Origin: Neelides folsomi
Lineage: Eukaryota; Arthropoda; Collembola; Neelipleona; Neelidae
Length of the DNA stretch: 64,000 nt
Direction of reading: 5' to 3'
Assembly (NCBI GenBank): GCA_034687125.1
Contig: JAQGBZ010000024.1
Location: 330,898 to 394,897 of the forward strand
In this document: one piece after another, positions 27,601 through 37,501 of the stretch
Numbering within the stretch: the first letter of the stretch is position 1
Layout of the letters: each line of letters starts with the position of its first letter
The notes under the pieces: model-generated
The model's database searches: none
Told to the model about the DNA's origin: nothing
Seen by the model: only the letters and a program-made list of their open reading frames with translations
Made by a program: the position numbers and the translations under genes

Positions 27601-30600
27601 GGTTGTCAACCTCCCTCTTTCCTCCCCATCACTTCTCACTTGAGGCGAAGAGTGAATTTGTTTTTAAATTTTAATAACCTTCAATGTGGCCCATATGAGG
27701 GGCGTTTATTGAGATTAAAGGCTCTTTCCTATTAGCCTCAAGTGGATCGTTTGGGAAGTTGGGGAATGTCCTTTTTGGAGCTTCATTAGCCCAAATGACT
27801 CACTAAACTCGATCCATGGCGAAGAAAGGGAGTGGGAAGGACCAATTAAGGACTTTACACATTATATACATCTCTTTCACAGGACACCGACTGTTGTTAG
27901 GAAATGGTTTATTAGAAGGGGGAGAAGACCCAGAGAACGACACTTTTAATTTATTGTTGAGTAAAGGGCTAATTTATTGAGGTATTTTTATCCTCATTGT
28001 TAAATTAGGAGGGGAGTTTTATTTGATCCGCATTGCGTAGTGGGGAATATTCCTATATATGGTAAAGAAATGGAATGAGAGAGAGGTTTGGTGAAGGAAA
28101 ACTCGGGAATTCTTGGGAGCGTTGGTGGGTTTTGGGGGAAGGAATCAGGAGAGAAGGCGACGCTTTCCACTTTCGCACGTGCCCTGGCTTGAAATTCCAA
28201 AGTGAGTCCCTTTGTCACCGAATGCTTCGACTTCTCATTCAATCGCATTTTCATTTCTCACGTTTCATCCCAAACTCGGTGTTCTCCGTTTCCCTTTGCG
28301 GAGCTTCCACACCAGAGAACAAACACATTGTGGATTTTGACGCATTTTGCTCTCCTCATTTGTTAGCAAGTCTTGCTATTATAACATTTTCGATTTAAGT
28401 CCTTTGATTTATAACCACAAATTCATCATTTTCTTTTATTAATGTTGTTTTAAGTTCTTTTGAGTAATCCTCCTCCTTGTTATTTTGAGAAAACCTTTTC
28501 CAGGAGAATTCTTGTTATGTTAAATTTCATCAAGTCTGTTTTGAATTGCTTTAATATAATAATATTTACTTTGATTTATTATTACTATTCTTTGAGAGAA
28601 AAGAGAATGAATGTTTTAATCGAGACACGCTACTTTGTTTACATTATGTAAACAAATATTCTATTTTCCTCTTTAACTTTCCCTTTCTCTTCTGAAGTGG
28701 AGCATCAGAGAGAGAAAAACCCAGGGGTTTGCAACCAATCGGCCCATTTATTTTAATATATACGGAATTGAATCATGCTTTATTCATCCTTGGGCATTTT
28801 AAAAACCCATACATAAAAAGGATACACATTAAACATAAATACATAAAAGAGAGTTGCTTTTTGAAATTCACCTTTAATTCTCAGCACATTCTTTTTACAC
28901 ACCCAGACGTTTGCATTGAATGATTTGCGTTGCGGCCTTTAAAAAGCCCAAACTTCTTGCCCAATGCATGAAGAAATTGTGAATTGTTTTGATAAGAACT
29001 TTTTTTGTGTGTACACACTACTTGATGGAATTGGAATAAAATATTGGAATTTCAATAAATATTCTTTGGGTTTACATAAGATAACTATACATAAATACAT
29101 AGTGTGTGCATCCCGAGAATTTTCAAATTGCTTTCTTCGATTCAAAGTTTGATGGAATAAATATACTTTCACTTTTTCCTTTTACAATTTCTTTCCTCCC
29201 TTTCTTCCTATTATTCTCTTTGCTTGGATTGACATTATGGATTGAAAGACACTTTGAAAGTATTGGATTTTGGATTAAATAACTGAAGGGTATTTTATCC
29301 TCTTTTTTTGTTTTCTTTTTTGACCCTGTATGATTTTTTGAATGCTGACTGGATGTCTTCCGAATTCACTTAACCTGTCTCCTTCGTCTCGTGAATGAAA
29401 TAAATAAAAACAAATAGTTGGAGCAATCCGTAACGCTGCGATGCTCCAGCGTGGTCTTGCAAGCCACCGACTTGCCACTGTGGCCCATCACCACCAGTCG
29501 CCACTCGTTGGACAAAATAGCTCAGCCGCGGCGATTGCCGCCGCTGCCTTGGCACGTCAATCGTCGATCAATCTGAATGCGGCAGCTGCCAGTTTGCATG
29601 GATTGGGACCGTAAGTTGATTTATTGCCTTTTCGTCTCCTTCACCTCTTCACCTCCTTAAAATGAACTTCTTTGTACCTTCTTCTTTCACCAAGCGACTT
29701 TCACTTCTCTACCTCGTTTGCACCCGTTTGAATTCCCACCTTTGTTAGTTTGATCAACGGAACAATTTGATATTTATTACGTCTCGTTATTTACTTGTAC
29801 TTGACTTGCCGTGTTTTTTATTCTGAGAATGCCATATTTATAAGAATTTATACTTAATTAATATTTACGATAATTAAAGGCAGTTTTTTCCCATCTGTGA
29901 TCTGATAAGTATTTACAATGAGTGTGAAGCATTTTGAATTGATTATAACTACGTTTTTTAATGATTAAGTGTATCTTAACTTTTGAATGCAGATATTGGG
30001 ATGAATTATGAGCAAATATTTTCTGCATGACATGAAAATTAATCTAATGAATTTCGCCTTTCCTTTTTGCGTCCATTGAAGTGGAGGATGTTAATTGGGA
30101 GAGAGAGAGAGTCATGTGGGTTCACTCCCAGAGAAAAGACATGAGAAAAGAAGGACGTCTTGTGAATTAGATTCCACTTCCAAGTGGATCAATAGAAAGA
30201 CCAGATGATAATATAGAAAATTAAAATGGTAGAGCGGATCCTATTCTTCCCAATTCATATTTCTCTCACTTGCAAGAGACCTTACAAGAATATGAGTGGG
30301 ATGATTGGAAGCGTATAGCTGATAATTCAATAACTATTTATTACTATATGTATACCGATAGTTAATATAAGTTCTTTTTCTCCATGAAAGGAAAACTGCC
30401 GGTGAATGGCAGAGAAGAGAGTTCTTGGGCTCTCCAAGTCAGTAGGAGGGGAAATTTCTTAAAATGAATTTTATAAACGAGGTGGTAGAAATTTGAAGGA
30501 CTGGATAGGTGAAAGTTTTTAATGAGGAAGAGTCGTCAAAGGGTAAAAAATACAGGGCAAACGAACGGAACCTCTTTCGAAAGGAAATCGAAAATTTGTG

Positions 30601-33600
30601 CCATGAACGAGAGGAGCTAATCAATTTTCTTTTTCTAGCAGCGTCTACTATGATCCTTTCCTAGCCTCGGCCGCGGCTGCTGATCCAAGAGTTCAGGTAA
30701 GATTTTATTTTTCCATCCCTCGCCTTTTTTATCTTCTCTCCTTTGCCTTTGTTTGCTTGGGGGCTCTGGTCCTTGGAGCATTATAAGTATGAATTTTCTC
30801 TATGGTTTGAGAACCATGTGGGTTTGGTGAGTTCCAGAGACGGTTATTTTACACGTTTCGTCATTGTGCGCCTACTCCGAGGTCGTTGGATCCAAAGCTT
30901 ACAGTAGAAGAACTCGATCTGGGTTATTCCAGTCTCGTGTAGGAATTTTACTCTTTTCCCTCACATACGGACGGAGATATATCCGGAAAGCTGAAATACT
31001 GTTTGAGCTGAATAAATGCATAGAGGGAGATTGCAGAGTGGGATATAAAGCCACCACCACACCAGGCCTTTTCATTTCGTTTTCAGGGGAGTTTAACGAG
31101 GAAGCAATTTTAAAAGTTCCATTAGCTCAAAAATTAAACATCCTCTCATATCCGTAAGAGAAAACTGGATGTTGAACAAAAATATACAATGTCTCAACCA
31201 TTGGTTGTGTTTACACGCTCGGAAGGCATTTACTTTCCCCGCAAATACATAATGTAAGATAAATAGATCCCATGTACTAAATACAAACTACGTATGTACA
31301 AATATAAATACATCCGTTTGTGTGTTAACCTTGTAGTCTATACATTCAATTTAATATAGCGGGCGGAGAGAGCACATATAGAGTTACATTGTACAGTTAT
31401 GGTATAAGCAGCTTGCAGTTTAATGTATTACCTCGGAATAAATAATAGGATTATAGGACGCCTGGTAGTAACCCACAATGGAATCGTATGTAGGAGTAAT
31501 TTAATTCTAAGTTCTCGGAGTGTATTCGAATAACCTCCTTGGCCAATAACATTTACAGAATGGTTTTCTGAGATTGCATTCTTCTATTCCATTGGGTTGG
31601 TTCTTCTTACGAGTTTCGATTAGCCGCCTGTTTCACACTAATTTCATTTTTTAAATGGAATGACCCTCTCCTATGGTCCCCCGCCCCTCACAGCCTCAGA
31701 TCCACCACACTCATTTTAGGTCTTCCAACACGACAAAAGTTTTTGTTTTATGGAGCGAGTCCTTCATGTATTAGCTGTAGCTTTCATTAAATGAAACTTT
31801 CGTTTATTAGTTTTTGTTCGGTTTTGTTGGTCGTGCAGAGAGCAAATATGCATAGGAGATAGAATATATAGGAGACTTACTGCGGGTTGATGTAATCAGG
31901 TAGTTTTCATATTAGCGAGATTAGAAATATATTGATTAGATAATTGCAATGTATTCATCCTCCTTTAATAAATATTATGTTCACATGTTGCCTTTAGTAG
32001 ATGGGCCCTTTACCTTTTCCCCAGCCTGATAATAAAGTAATTTTATGTGTATGAACTATTACGAGGTTCTATTTAGGAAATCCATTATTTGTAGTTATAC
32101 ACAGTAAAGTATCTGGGTTCTTCGTCTCCGATCATGTTTCGCAATCATGCCGCCGTCATAAGGAGGAGTCGTAACTTTCAACAAAACAAAATTTATGGGA
32201 TAGGGGAATCCTGTCGGCGACTTCCAGAAGGTTTCCTACCAAGGATCAAGATAAATTTACTATTTATCGTTAGAGCCCCATTCAATTTCAACGAGCCGTG
32301 TCGGAGAAGGTTTATAGGATGAGGAATGACGTTAATTAAACCATTTGTTGTTGAAGATGATAGCCGACTTTGGAATAGAAATTTTATATAGAGTATGTAG
32401 GAGAAGTTTCAGAAGTAGGGTGCTATAAGAGTTGGGAGACAAATGGTTGTTTTGATCTTCGATTAGATTATTATTAAGTGAAGTTTTCTCTCTGTTGAGA
32501 AACTCGTTTAGAGGCGAAATCGAGGAGATCTGTCGCTTTTCATTTTCTCTAACAATTAAAACCATGTTTTCTTTTCATCTCTCTTCTATCTCCTGTTGGG
32601 TGTTGGGAAAGCTCGGGGAAGACTTTTCATCTTAAGGATGTCATTTCCCCTCTAGGTTTTAATGAAGGGCGAGCGAAGGATGGAGACATCAATATAATTT
32701 TATCTAATGGTTCAAAGGGATTCTTGATAGGGTTCTTCATTGGAGAGGAGTTTGGAGGAGGAAAGTGAGGTTTTAGAGAGCTGATGATGAGATCAGGTTC
32801 CTTCCGAGGCAATGTCATTAAGAGCCAAGAATTACTTTGTGGGATTTTCCTTTCACCGCCATGGCTTTGATTACAAGTTTTTCGACCCGGTCGGGTCTCC
32901 CTGGAGAGAGACCTATTAACTACGACTCTCATGTCGTGAATGCTCGCCTCCGACCGCCGACTCATTATTAATCTCCGCCCTATACGTAGTAAAAAAGATT
33001 AAAGAGAATTATAGACCCGTGGTGAATAATCGCCCATGAAATTCAGGGATTGGGTCTGACTTTGAGTGAGAGGAAAAAGGACGTCTCTTCCTCTATATAT
33101 TTATTTACATAAATTGGTTGAACTATAGGGTGTTGTGCTCAGGTTTTCTCTTTGATCCTTTCTTTGTTCCTATTATTCTCGCTTAATGGCATTCAACTCC
33201 CAAAGACCGAATTACGCATTATCTTCTCGAGTGTGTTTTATTAATTTGAAGTAGATATACTTTTAAGTAATATTACAAGGTTTTTGTTCTTATATGGTTT
33301 CATTAATTAGGCGACGTATGCTGCTGCAGCGTCTTACTCTGCCGCTGCTGCTAGAGCCGCCTATGCTGGCGCTGCGGCTGCTCAGCCAACTGGAGTTGCT
33401 GGTTTCGTACCAGGGTAAGTTCATTTCTAAATAAATATCGTATTAACCAGGATTGGCACCAACTGGAGAGACCTAATCTTCAAAGCTGTGCGAGGAGAAT
33501 AAAAGAACGGAAAGGGTTATTTAGGTCGAGGGGGGAGACGCTGAAAGTTTCAAGTTTCGGCTGATTTTCTCCTCTCCTGTGAGACTCCCTCACAAGATCC

Positions 33601-34034
33601 CTTATTCCACTTTGGGAATAAGGAGATAAATTTCTTTTTATTCCTTTCTAAGGGAAAGGAGGATTTGGCGCAGTTCCGCCATTCCTGAGTTTTTACCCAT
33701 ATGGTCAAAATCTGGGTTGATGTGTGTCTGATGGATCTGTTTCAATTACTGGATCGGAAAAATGATTTATTAGAAATGATTTACTTAAAAAGCTTTTTTT
33801 GTGCCCTTTTTTAGTTACGGGAGAGAATTTCCGGAAACATACCTGAGCCACAATATTGGTCCAGTTACTGGATACGGGGTAAATCTTCATGTTCGAAATC
33901 TATATTTTTATTTTAAACATTTTTTACCATCAGTTTTGTGTTGTCTACTTGGTTGTATTTGAGTTTAATTCTGGTTTTTTTTGTTTTAGGCGGCAGTTTA
34001 CCGAAGTGGATTTAATCGCTTTGCACCATACTAA
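3339..34034 (+). CDS. Rbfox: Rbfox / Fox-1 family RNA-binding splicing factor
   Basis: Nuclear RNA-binding protein of the Fox-1/A2BP1 family, which binds (U)GCAUG in pre-mRNA and controls alternative splicing. Exons in reading phase: 3339-3695, 16687-16860, 16979-17176, 19852-19905, 20357-20449, 24279-24339, 29418-29610, 30639-30696, 33311-33414, 33815-33878, 33990-34034. They sum to 1401 nt, 466 residues. The single RRM spans exons 3 to 6: RNP2 is in [13 protein letters not shown]1 is KGFGFVTF, and it ends at [13 protein letters not shown]. The 54-nt and 93-nt RRM exons match the sizes known in vertebrate RBFOX genes. The C-terminal half is Ala/Tyr-rich and ends in NRFAPY, the conserved C-terminal nuclear-localisation tail of the family. 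The N-terminus is Ser/Gly-rich and not conserved. Alternative first exons and a cassette exon are listed separately. One small oddity is Pro-Tyr-Gly where most relatives have Gln-Phe/Tyr-Gly at the start of the 54-nt exon. Family identity is certain; N-terminal usage is inferred. Confidence 0.93.
3696..5604. other. Rbfox intron sequence, no gene seen
   Basis: AT-rich intronic DNA downstream of first exon A. It contains TGCATG at 3822-3827 and nothing else I can support. Confidence 0.5.
5619..5888 (+). other. Possible coding segment in the Rbfox 5' intron
   Basis: An ORF of 89 codons starts [20 protein letters not shown] and stays charged and protein-like to about codon 50 (ending near FKDSSPK). 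Past that point it becomes low-complexity. There is no strong donor at the end of the good part. A second frame (from 5705) is also open across the same stretch. It could be another 5' exon of Rbfox, a decayed exon or chance. I recognise no domain. Confidence 0.25.
6133..6336 (+). CDS. Candidate Rbfox alternative first coding exon B
   Basis: The ATG at 6133 has a strong context (AAAGATGG) and opens 68 codons up to ATT TGG followed by a GTAAAG donor, ending in phase 0. That phase fits the shared Rbfox exon at 16687. The translation is acidic and well mixed ([18 protein letters not shown] near the start, [15 protein letters not shown] at the end), unlike the His/Phe-rich readthrough after the donor. 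A diverged copy lies at about 16008-16157. Upstream in the same frame is a Lys/Arg run ([10 protein letters not shown]), but its only start would be non-ATG. Whether it belongs to Rbfox or to an unrecognised gene needs transcript data. Confidence 0.4.
6337..7400. other. Intronic AT-rich stretch, nothing seen
   Basis: It begins with a CATTTT-rich low-complexity run (6343-6410) and continues as AT-rich sequence without protein-like ORFs or clear repeats. Confidence 0.4.
7645..7740 (+). CDS. Rbfox: Candidate Rbfox alternative first coding exon C
   Basis: The ATG at 7645 opens 32 codons (starting [18 protein letters not shown] and ending QGVQGLYYP) up to a GTAGTA donor in phase 0. This matches the phase of exon 16687, which continues [13 protein letters not shown]. 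Short alternative N-termini of this kind, made from separate promoters, are well known in RBFOX genes. The region upstream (7380-7640) is GC-richer than its surroundings, as expected for a promoter or 5' UTR. The ORF from 7431 there is not otherwise convincing. Confidence 0.55.
7741..16007. other. Large Rbfox 5' intron
   Basis: AT-rich intron with several TGCATG words (for example near 8844, 8952 and 11047), no more than expected by chance. GC-richer islands lie at 9850-10220, 13660-14200 and 14850-15260. The ORFs over them (160 codons on the minus strand at 9715-10197; 79 on the plus strand at 13666) are low-complexity or unlike proteins. I see no nested gene. The islands could be regulatory elements. 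Confidence 0.4.
16008..16157 (+). pseudogene. Diverged copy of the 6133-6336 exon
   Basis: Its 3' part reads [14 protein letters not shown] followed by a GTAAAA donor. This parallels [14 protein letters not shown] followed by GTAAAG at 6336. The 5' part in another frame reads [12 protein letters not shown], parallel to [13 protein letters not shown] frame change and stop codons lie between the two parts, so the copy looks broken. It sits 0.5 kb upstream of the shared Rbfox exon at 16687. Confidence 0.5.
16687..16860 (+). CDS. Rbfox: Rbfox exon 2, shared N-terminal region
   Basis: TATCTTGCAG acceptor and GTAAGC donor, both phase 0. The 58 codons are Gly/Gln/Val-rich ([17 protein letters not shown] at the start). 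All candidate first exons can join it in frame. Confidence 0.8.
16979..17176 (+). CDS. Rbfox: Rbfox exon 3, start of the RRM
   Basis: The acceptor ATTTTAG starts 66 codons ending at ATG TTC GGG before GTAAGA. It contains [18 protein letters not shown], the nearly invariant beginning of the Fox-1 RRM with RNP2. The N-terminal part is a linker rich in Thr, Gly and Gln. Confidence 0.93.
17177..19851. other. Rbfox intron within the RRM
   Basis: It holds a 23-base palindrome at 17272-17294 and a GC-richer island at 18270-18830 with ORFs up to 126 codons on both strands that I cannot link to any family. The rest is AT-rich. Confidence 0.45.
19852..19905 (+). CDS. Rbfox: Rbfox 54-nt RRM exon
   Basis: TTTCTACAG acceptor, GTATGA donor, phase 0 at both ends. 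It encodes [18 protein letters not shown], the family's second RRM segment. Length matches the 54-nt exon of vertebrate RBFOX genes. Confidence 0.93.
20357..20449 (+). CDS. Rbfox: Rbfox 93-nt RRM exon with RNP1
   Basis: TTGTATAG acceptor; phase 0 at both ends. It encodes GFGFVTF (RNP1) through VVEGRKIE. In vertebrates the matching 93-nt exon is alternatively skipped, giving an RRM-deficient, dominant-negative protein. Here the donor is a weak GTTTGC that is itself part of TGCATG at 20453-20458. Confidence 0.93.
20450..20458 (+). promoter_or_regulatory. Rbfox-binding TGCATG overlapping the exon's own 5' splice site
   Basis: The intron starts GTTTGCATGAC. The hexamer TGCATG occupies intron positions +4 to +9. 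Rbfox proteins bind UGCAUG. Binding here would compete with U1 at an already weak donor, so high Rbfox would favour skipping of its own RRM exon. The motif is seen directly; the regulation is inferred. Confidence 0.6.
20528..20550 (+). repeat. TGA trinucleotide microsatellite
   Basis: Seven uninterrupted TGA units, 79 nt downstream of the 93-nt Rbfox exon. Confidence 0.9.
20551..24278. other. Rbfox intron
   Basis: No supported gene. GC-richer islands at 21630-21860, 22020-22330 and 22500-23240 hold short ORFs (for example [18 protein letters not shown] at 23059) without family match or clear splice borders. The remainder is AT-rich. Confidence 0.4.
24279..24339 (+). CDS. Rbfox: Rbfox exon ending the RRM
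   Basis: CCTTTAG acceptor, then [20 protein letters not shown], ending after one extra G (phase 1) at GTCAGT. The [11 protein letters not shown] signature is close to the fly protein. The phase-1 end joins in frame to the exon at 29418 or to the cassette at 27280. Confidence 0.9.
24340..27237. other. Rbfox intron with one signal-peptide-like ORF
   Basis: Mostly AT-rich. A 134-codon ORF at 25407-25811 is described separately. A minus-strand ORF of 110 codons at 26656-26988 has no recognisable features. Confidence 0.4.
25407..25811 (+). other. Uncertain ORF with signal-peptide-like N-terminus inside an Rbfox intron
   Basis: The ATG is in a good context (ATAATGG). The first 24 residues ([18 protein letters not shown] and on to TSG) look like a signal peptide. 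A KRR site follows about 47 residues in, and then a non-repetitive 85-residue tail to a stop at 25811. It is longer than most chance ORFs in this AT-rich window. No family is recognised and no splice signals are evident, so it may be chance in a GC-richer patch. Confidence 0.2.
27280..27352 (+). CDS. Rbfox: Rbfox frame-shifting cassette or alternative terminal exon
   Basis: A pyrimidine-rich tract leads to GGGCCAG then CAG, a tandem acceptor (exon from 27280 or 27283). An alternative start at 27238 is also in frame. Joined to the phase-1 exon at 24339 it encodes an Ala-rich segment ([18 protein letters not shown], then PLRRR) and ends AGG AG before GTAAGT. Its phase-2 end does not fit the exon at 29418: that join stops after a few codons, and retention of the intron stops at TAA inside the donor. 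It is therefore a truncating exon, or an unseen small exon restores the frame before 29418. A TGCATG lies 43 nt downstream at 27395-27400. Confidence 0.5.
27353..29417. other. Rbfox intron
   Basis: It contains the TGCATG at 27395 and GC-richer islands at 27390-27650 and 28070-28330. ORFs over these (81 and 107 codons) have no recognisable features. A small frame-restoring exon could hide here but I could not identify one. Confidence 0.4.
29418..29610 (+). CDS. Rbfox: Rbfox C-terminal exon, Ala/His-rich
   Basis: Acceptor AAATAG at 29418, with a second AG six bases later (start 29424, same frame). With the G carried from 24339 it reads [13 protein letters not shown] or [11 protein letters not shown]. 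It continues with a His/Ala/Ser/Gln-rich stretch to HGLGP and ends in phase 2 at GTAAGT. AAxRxxALQRG-type sequence at this position is also seen in insect Rbfox proteins. An exonic TGCATG lies at 29595-29600. Confidence 0.85.
30639..30696 (+). CDS. Rbfox: Rbfox C-terminal exon with NAGNAG acceptor
   Basis: The acceptor TTCTAGCAG allows a start at 30639 ([11 protein letters not shown]) or 30642 ([10 protein letters not shown]), both in frame. It ends DPRVQ in phase 0 at GTAAGA. The YDPxLAxAxADPR segment is typical of invertebrate Rbfox C-termini. Confidence 0.87.
30697..33310. other. Rbfox intron
   Basis: AT-rich with no supported feature. A 112-codon minus-strand ORF at 32627-32965 has no family signature. 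Confidence 0.4.
33311..33414 (+). CDS. Rbfox: Rbfox C-terminal Ala/Tyr-rich exon
   Basis: AATTAG acceptor, phase 0, encoding an Ala/Tyr/Ser repeat ([18 protein letters not shown]) and then [11 protein letters not shown], ending in phase 2 at GTAAGT. Tyr-rich low-complexity C-termini in this family support self-association and splicing activation. Confidence 0.88.
33815..33878 (+). CDS. Rbfox: Rbfox penultimate exon
   Basis: TTTTTTAG acceptor. It encodes [20 protein letters not shown] and a final Gly, phase 2 in and phase 0 out, donor GTAAAT. Confidence 0.82.
33990..34034 (+). CDS. Rbfox: Rbfox last coding exon
   Basis: TGTTTTAG acceptor, then [14 protein letters not shown] and TAA. The FNRFAPY end is the invariant Fox-1 family C-terminus. 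Confidence 0.93.
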   Translation, partial: AAVYRSGFNRFAPY

Positions 34035-35497
34035 ACAAAGTTCTCGTCGACGTCGTTTATTTCAACTGAAACAAAGATTTATTGATTTCCTAATTTACTC
34101 CTTTACAAGTTTGAATTGAACAAATACTTAAGTTTCCTAAATTTGCAAATCTCACGAGAGATCTGTTTAAGATGATAATTATATTATAGAAATTATTAAT
34201 TATATTGAAGTTTAAATGTTAGAAGTGATAGGATAGAAGTTTTATGTAAAACTATTTAATTAATTGTCAAAATCTCATTCATTGTGCCAATTTACATCTT
34301 TACATATATTATTATACAATGCGTTTTGAAGCGAGAACTTCAAGATTTTCGAGAGTGAAGATGAAGCGTGTAGGATTCGGATTCTAGTTGTTCGCTGTAA
34401 GTTAAATGTTCAAATAGTTTAAAAAATTTATAACTTTTAGGATATTCTTCAAATTATTTCTCTTTTACTATTTTGTTTTCTATGAACTAGACTTATAGAT
34501 TTATTAATTTAATGAGTACTCAAATCCGAGTTTTTACGTACACGTTACGTACAATACGAGTCTTAGTCAGCCAGTATCAAATATCTTCATTTGGCTATGT
34601 AAGTTTAAGACAAATTGTTTATATAATTAAATAATAACTTCATATTTTACTTAAAAGTAAAAAGATTAACTCTATAATCACGATTGATATCATTACTATT
34701 CGAATATTGTAGGATATTAAAAAATTAACTTTATGACAAGGGCGTCAACGGGAGCTAGCGATAAAAAACAAAGGAAAAAGAACAAATTGCAACAAGCAAA
34801 ATTCTAATTTACATTACTAGATTTAAAATAATATTGTAATATCCTAGTGGTTTAGTCTTAAAGATCTGATATGTGAATCTTTGAATATTGGAAAGCTTGC
34901 ACAATGCAGCTAATTGTTAGTATTAAGATAATTATTAGGTTTATAAGGGATGTAATATCTCATTCAAAAATGAATCTCTTCAAGAAAGCTCATGATATAA
35001 ATTCACAATTAATTAACTAATTAGGTATATTTAACTCAACATTGGCAGCTAACAATGTTAGTGTTTGAAAAGAACGCAGCTCCAACATTACTGATGCAAT
35101 CACTTTGACATACCTAAACTCACTGTTAACTTAAGCTAATGAGAGGTTAATTAAGCACAATGCAAAATTGGATACTCAATAAATACCTTAATATTCTCCC
35201 CTTTTCATTTACTATTTCTTCCCCGGCTTTCAAAATAGCAATTATGATTTTCTCCCCAGTGGCATTAGGACGGAGGGATTGACGAATATTTGCAATAATG
35301 TTTAGAACTTACAACTTCACACCATAAACTAAATCCAACGAGATATTTAAATACATGCGTTAACTCACATTATGCTAATATATAATTAGACACGATATAA
35401 TACTCCATTAACTATGATATCCCTCGCATTTATTGATTTTATTTTTAATTCTTGATTCTTAGATATTGTTTCAAATACTCTTTATTATTAATACCTA
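34035..35497. other. Rbfox 3' UTR and intergenic DNA
   Basis: AT-rich, no gene seen. The start should be Rbfox 3' UTR; I could not place a convincing polyadenylation signal. Confidence 0.4.
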
Positions 35498-35872
35498 TAG
35501 TTCATTCCCAAAATCGGTGCAGGTGAGTTTGAAAAACCCGCATATAATTTCCAGATACGAATTACAATTTCACTGTTACTATTAATTGTAGTAATGCTAA
35601 TTTATATTGTTTTTGAAAATGTTTAATGTTTATTTTATATTTTGGCCTCAATTTCATTATTTTATTTTTGCATTAAAACATCAATAAAATTCAAATGCAA
35701 TGAAATGTTATTGAAATAGTTATGTATGTATTTTGTAGATGAGTAATGAATTGGTTTAAATATTGCATATGCAATACTACAATTAATTGTCACCATTAAA
35801 TTGTAATTCGTATCTCTGGAAATTATATGCGGGTTTTTCAAACTCACCTGCACCGATTTTGGGAATGAACTA
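35498..35872. mobile_element. MITE with about 75-bp terminal inverted repeats
   Basis: The left end TAGTTCATTCCCAAAATCGG is repeated inverted at the right end (finishing CGATTTTGGGAATGAACTA), with near-identity for about 75 bases. TA at both edges fits a target duplication. There is no ORF. Each repeat contains CAGGTGAGT, a perfect 5' splice-site consensus, pointing inward from either end. Confidence 0.85.
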
Positions 35873-35921
35873 TGTAGTGATAAACGTTTCCTAATTCAAT
35901 ATTTATTCTTATAAGTTTGGT

Positions 35922-36425
35922 ATAATTACTGTTTAGTGGACCAAATGAATTTGTGTATTAGTTAAGCGTTTTAGGACTAATTTGATAGTGCTGATTAGGA
36001 ATCTGGACGAATTAAGCGGCGGTCACTTATATTTAATAAGTTAGAGAAACTAATTGAGATTCCAAATTCAAATGAGCCTCCTTGTTCCTCTCCTTGTTCC
36101 TTTCCTTCCCCTGTACGAACTTTTATTTTATTTCCAATTTCACTTTTAGTTAGACCCAATTTGCAATGGACACTCAATTAAATATAAAGAACCTTTTAAA
36201 TTGGCATGATCACAAAAGGATAAAAAAATTGGTGGACCGGGCAAAGAGTAATTGTTTTTTTTAATATTATCATCTCTATTAGGCTAGGTTAGGTTAGATC
36301 TTCAATCTTCTCAATTGTATCTGACCGCCACTTAATTCATTCACATTCATAATCATCACTATCGAATTAGTCAAAAAACACTTACCTAGTACACAAATTC
36401 ATTTGGTCCACTATTCCGTAATTAT
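35922..36425. mobile_element. MITE with about 105-bp terminal inverted repeats
   Basis: The left arm 35922-36026 (with GTGGACCAAATGAATTTGTG) is matched by the inverted right arm 36321-36425 with about 80-85% identity, ending in GGCGGTCA at the inner edge. The 300-base centre has no coding sequence. It lies 50 bases from the MITE at 35498-35872 and is unrelated to it. Greater arm divergence suggests it is older. Confidence 0.8.
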
Positions 36426-37501
36426 TCCATAAGTTTCATATCTTTTAAATAATTTTGAGCATAAGTTATTCATTTAAGTAGAAATTACACGTGTTGACCT
36501 AAAGAAGAAATTGGATTTCTGATGAATGTAGTCAAGTTAGTTTTTCTAATAGCCGTTTAAAACCAATTTTTCTACTTTATAAATGTTTATCAATGTAGGA
36601 TATTTATTATAGATAAATACCACACCATATTTATAACTTTCTAAATATTAACTCGTATTAAGATTTCAAAGAGTAGATATGGAATCACTGAAGGTCTATT
36701 CTTACAGGAAAAAGTCTTCTAATTTCATGATTGTTTTCTATTGGATTAGTATCAACTATGGGTAGGTATATCGTATATTATGTATAAATGTTTCCTCACT
36801 AAATAAGTAATATTTTAATAGTCGAAGAGATTTGCATTTTATCTTAATAATACACCCATGAAGATATTTTTATTATATTATACATTAAAGTAAATGTATA
36901 AATGTCTTCAATCACTAAACTTTCTAATAAACCCATTTATTGCGCGCCATTGGAATTGGTCAACCTTCTCAAATACGAAGATTCAATTACGTAATAAGAT
37001 TTACGATTAAATTGTGTTATTGTTAATATCAATATTATGTATTAAATAGTCTATTACTCGTAATTCTTATTCTTACACAAGTTGCTCAATTATTGCCTAA
37101 GACCTAATGAGAATATTTTTTGAAGTAGTTAATGAATTATAAATGCTACACATGGAAGTTAAATTGTCAGGCACACCCACGTATGTACTTTATGTAGATA
37201 CATATTATATTTAAAATTGAACATGATAATTATTTATATATTACACTTAACTACTACGAATGACGAAAGACTTTTCTATACACTTTTGTAATAATGTTCA
37301 AAAAACTGGATATATTAAACCCAAGTCTAATTACAATTGGAAATGTTAGCTGTGAAGGATTTACATACAACTCTGTATATTAGCTGCTTTGCAAAGAAAG
37401 AATAAGTAAAAGAGAGTTTTGAACTCTTTATCCTCTCTTAGCTTTTAGATAGAGGTTGTAAACTGCCAAAGAGTAAAAGATTTGAAAAATTAAATTCACA
37501 A
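36426..37501. other. Intergenic, 3' flank of the adaptor gene
   Basis: AT-rich, no ORFs of note. TTTATT at about 36934 would read AATAAA on the minus strand and could serve the adaptor mRNA, but the distance (over 500 nt from the stop) makes this uncertain. Confidence 0.4.

Noticed and set aside
32627-32965. 112-codon minus-strand ORF in an Rbfox intron
   Set aside because: No recognisable domain, no clear exon borders; probably chance in a GC-richer patch.
36279-36298. Two TTAGG units (GGTTAGGTTAG), like arthropod telomeric repeat
   Set aside because: Only two units inside a MITE interior; far too short to mean anything.
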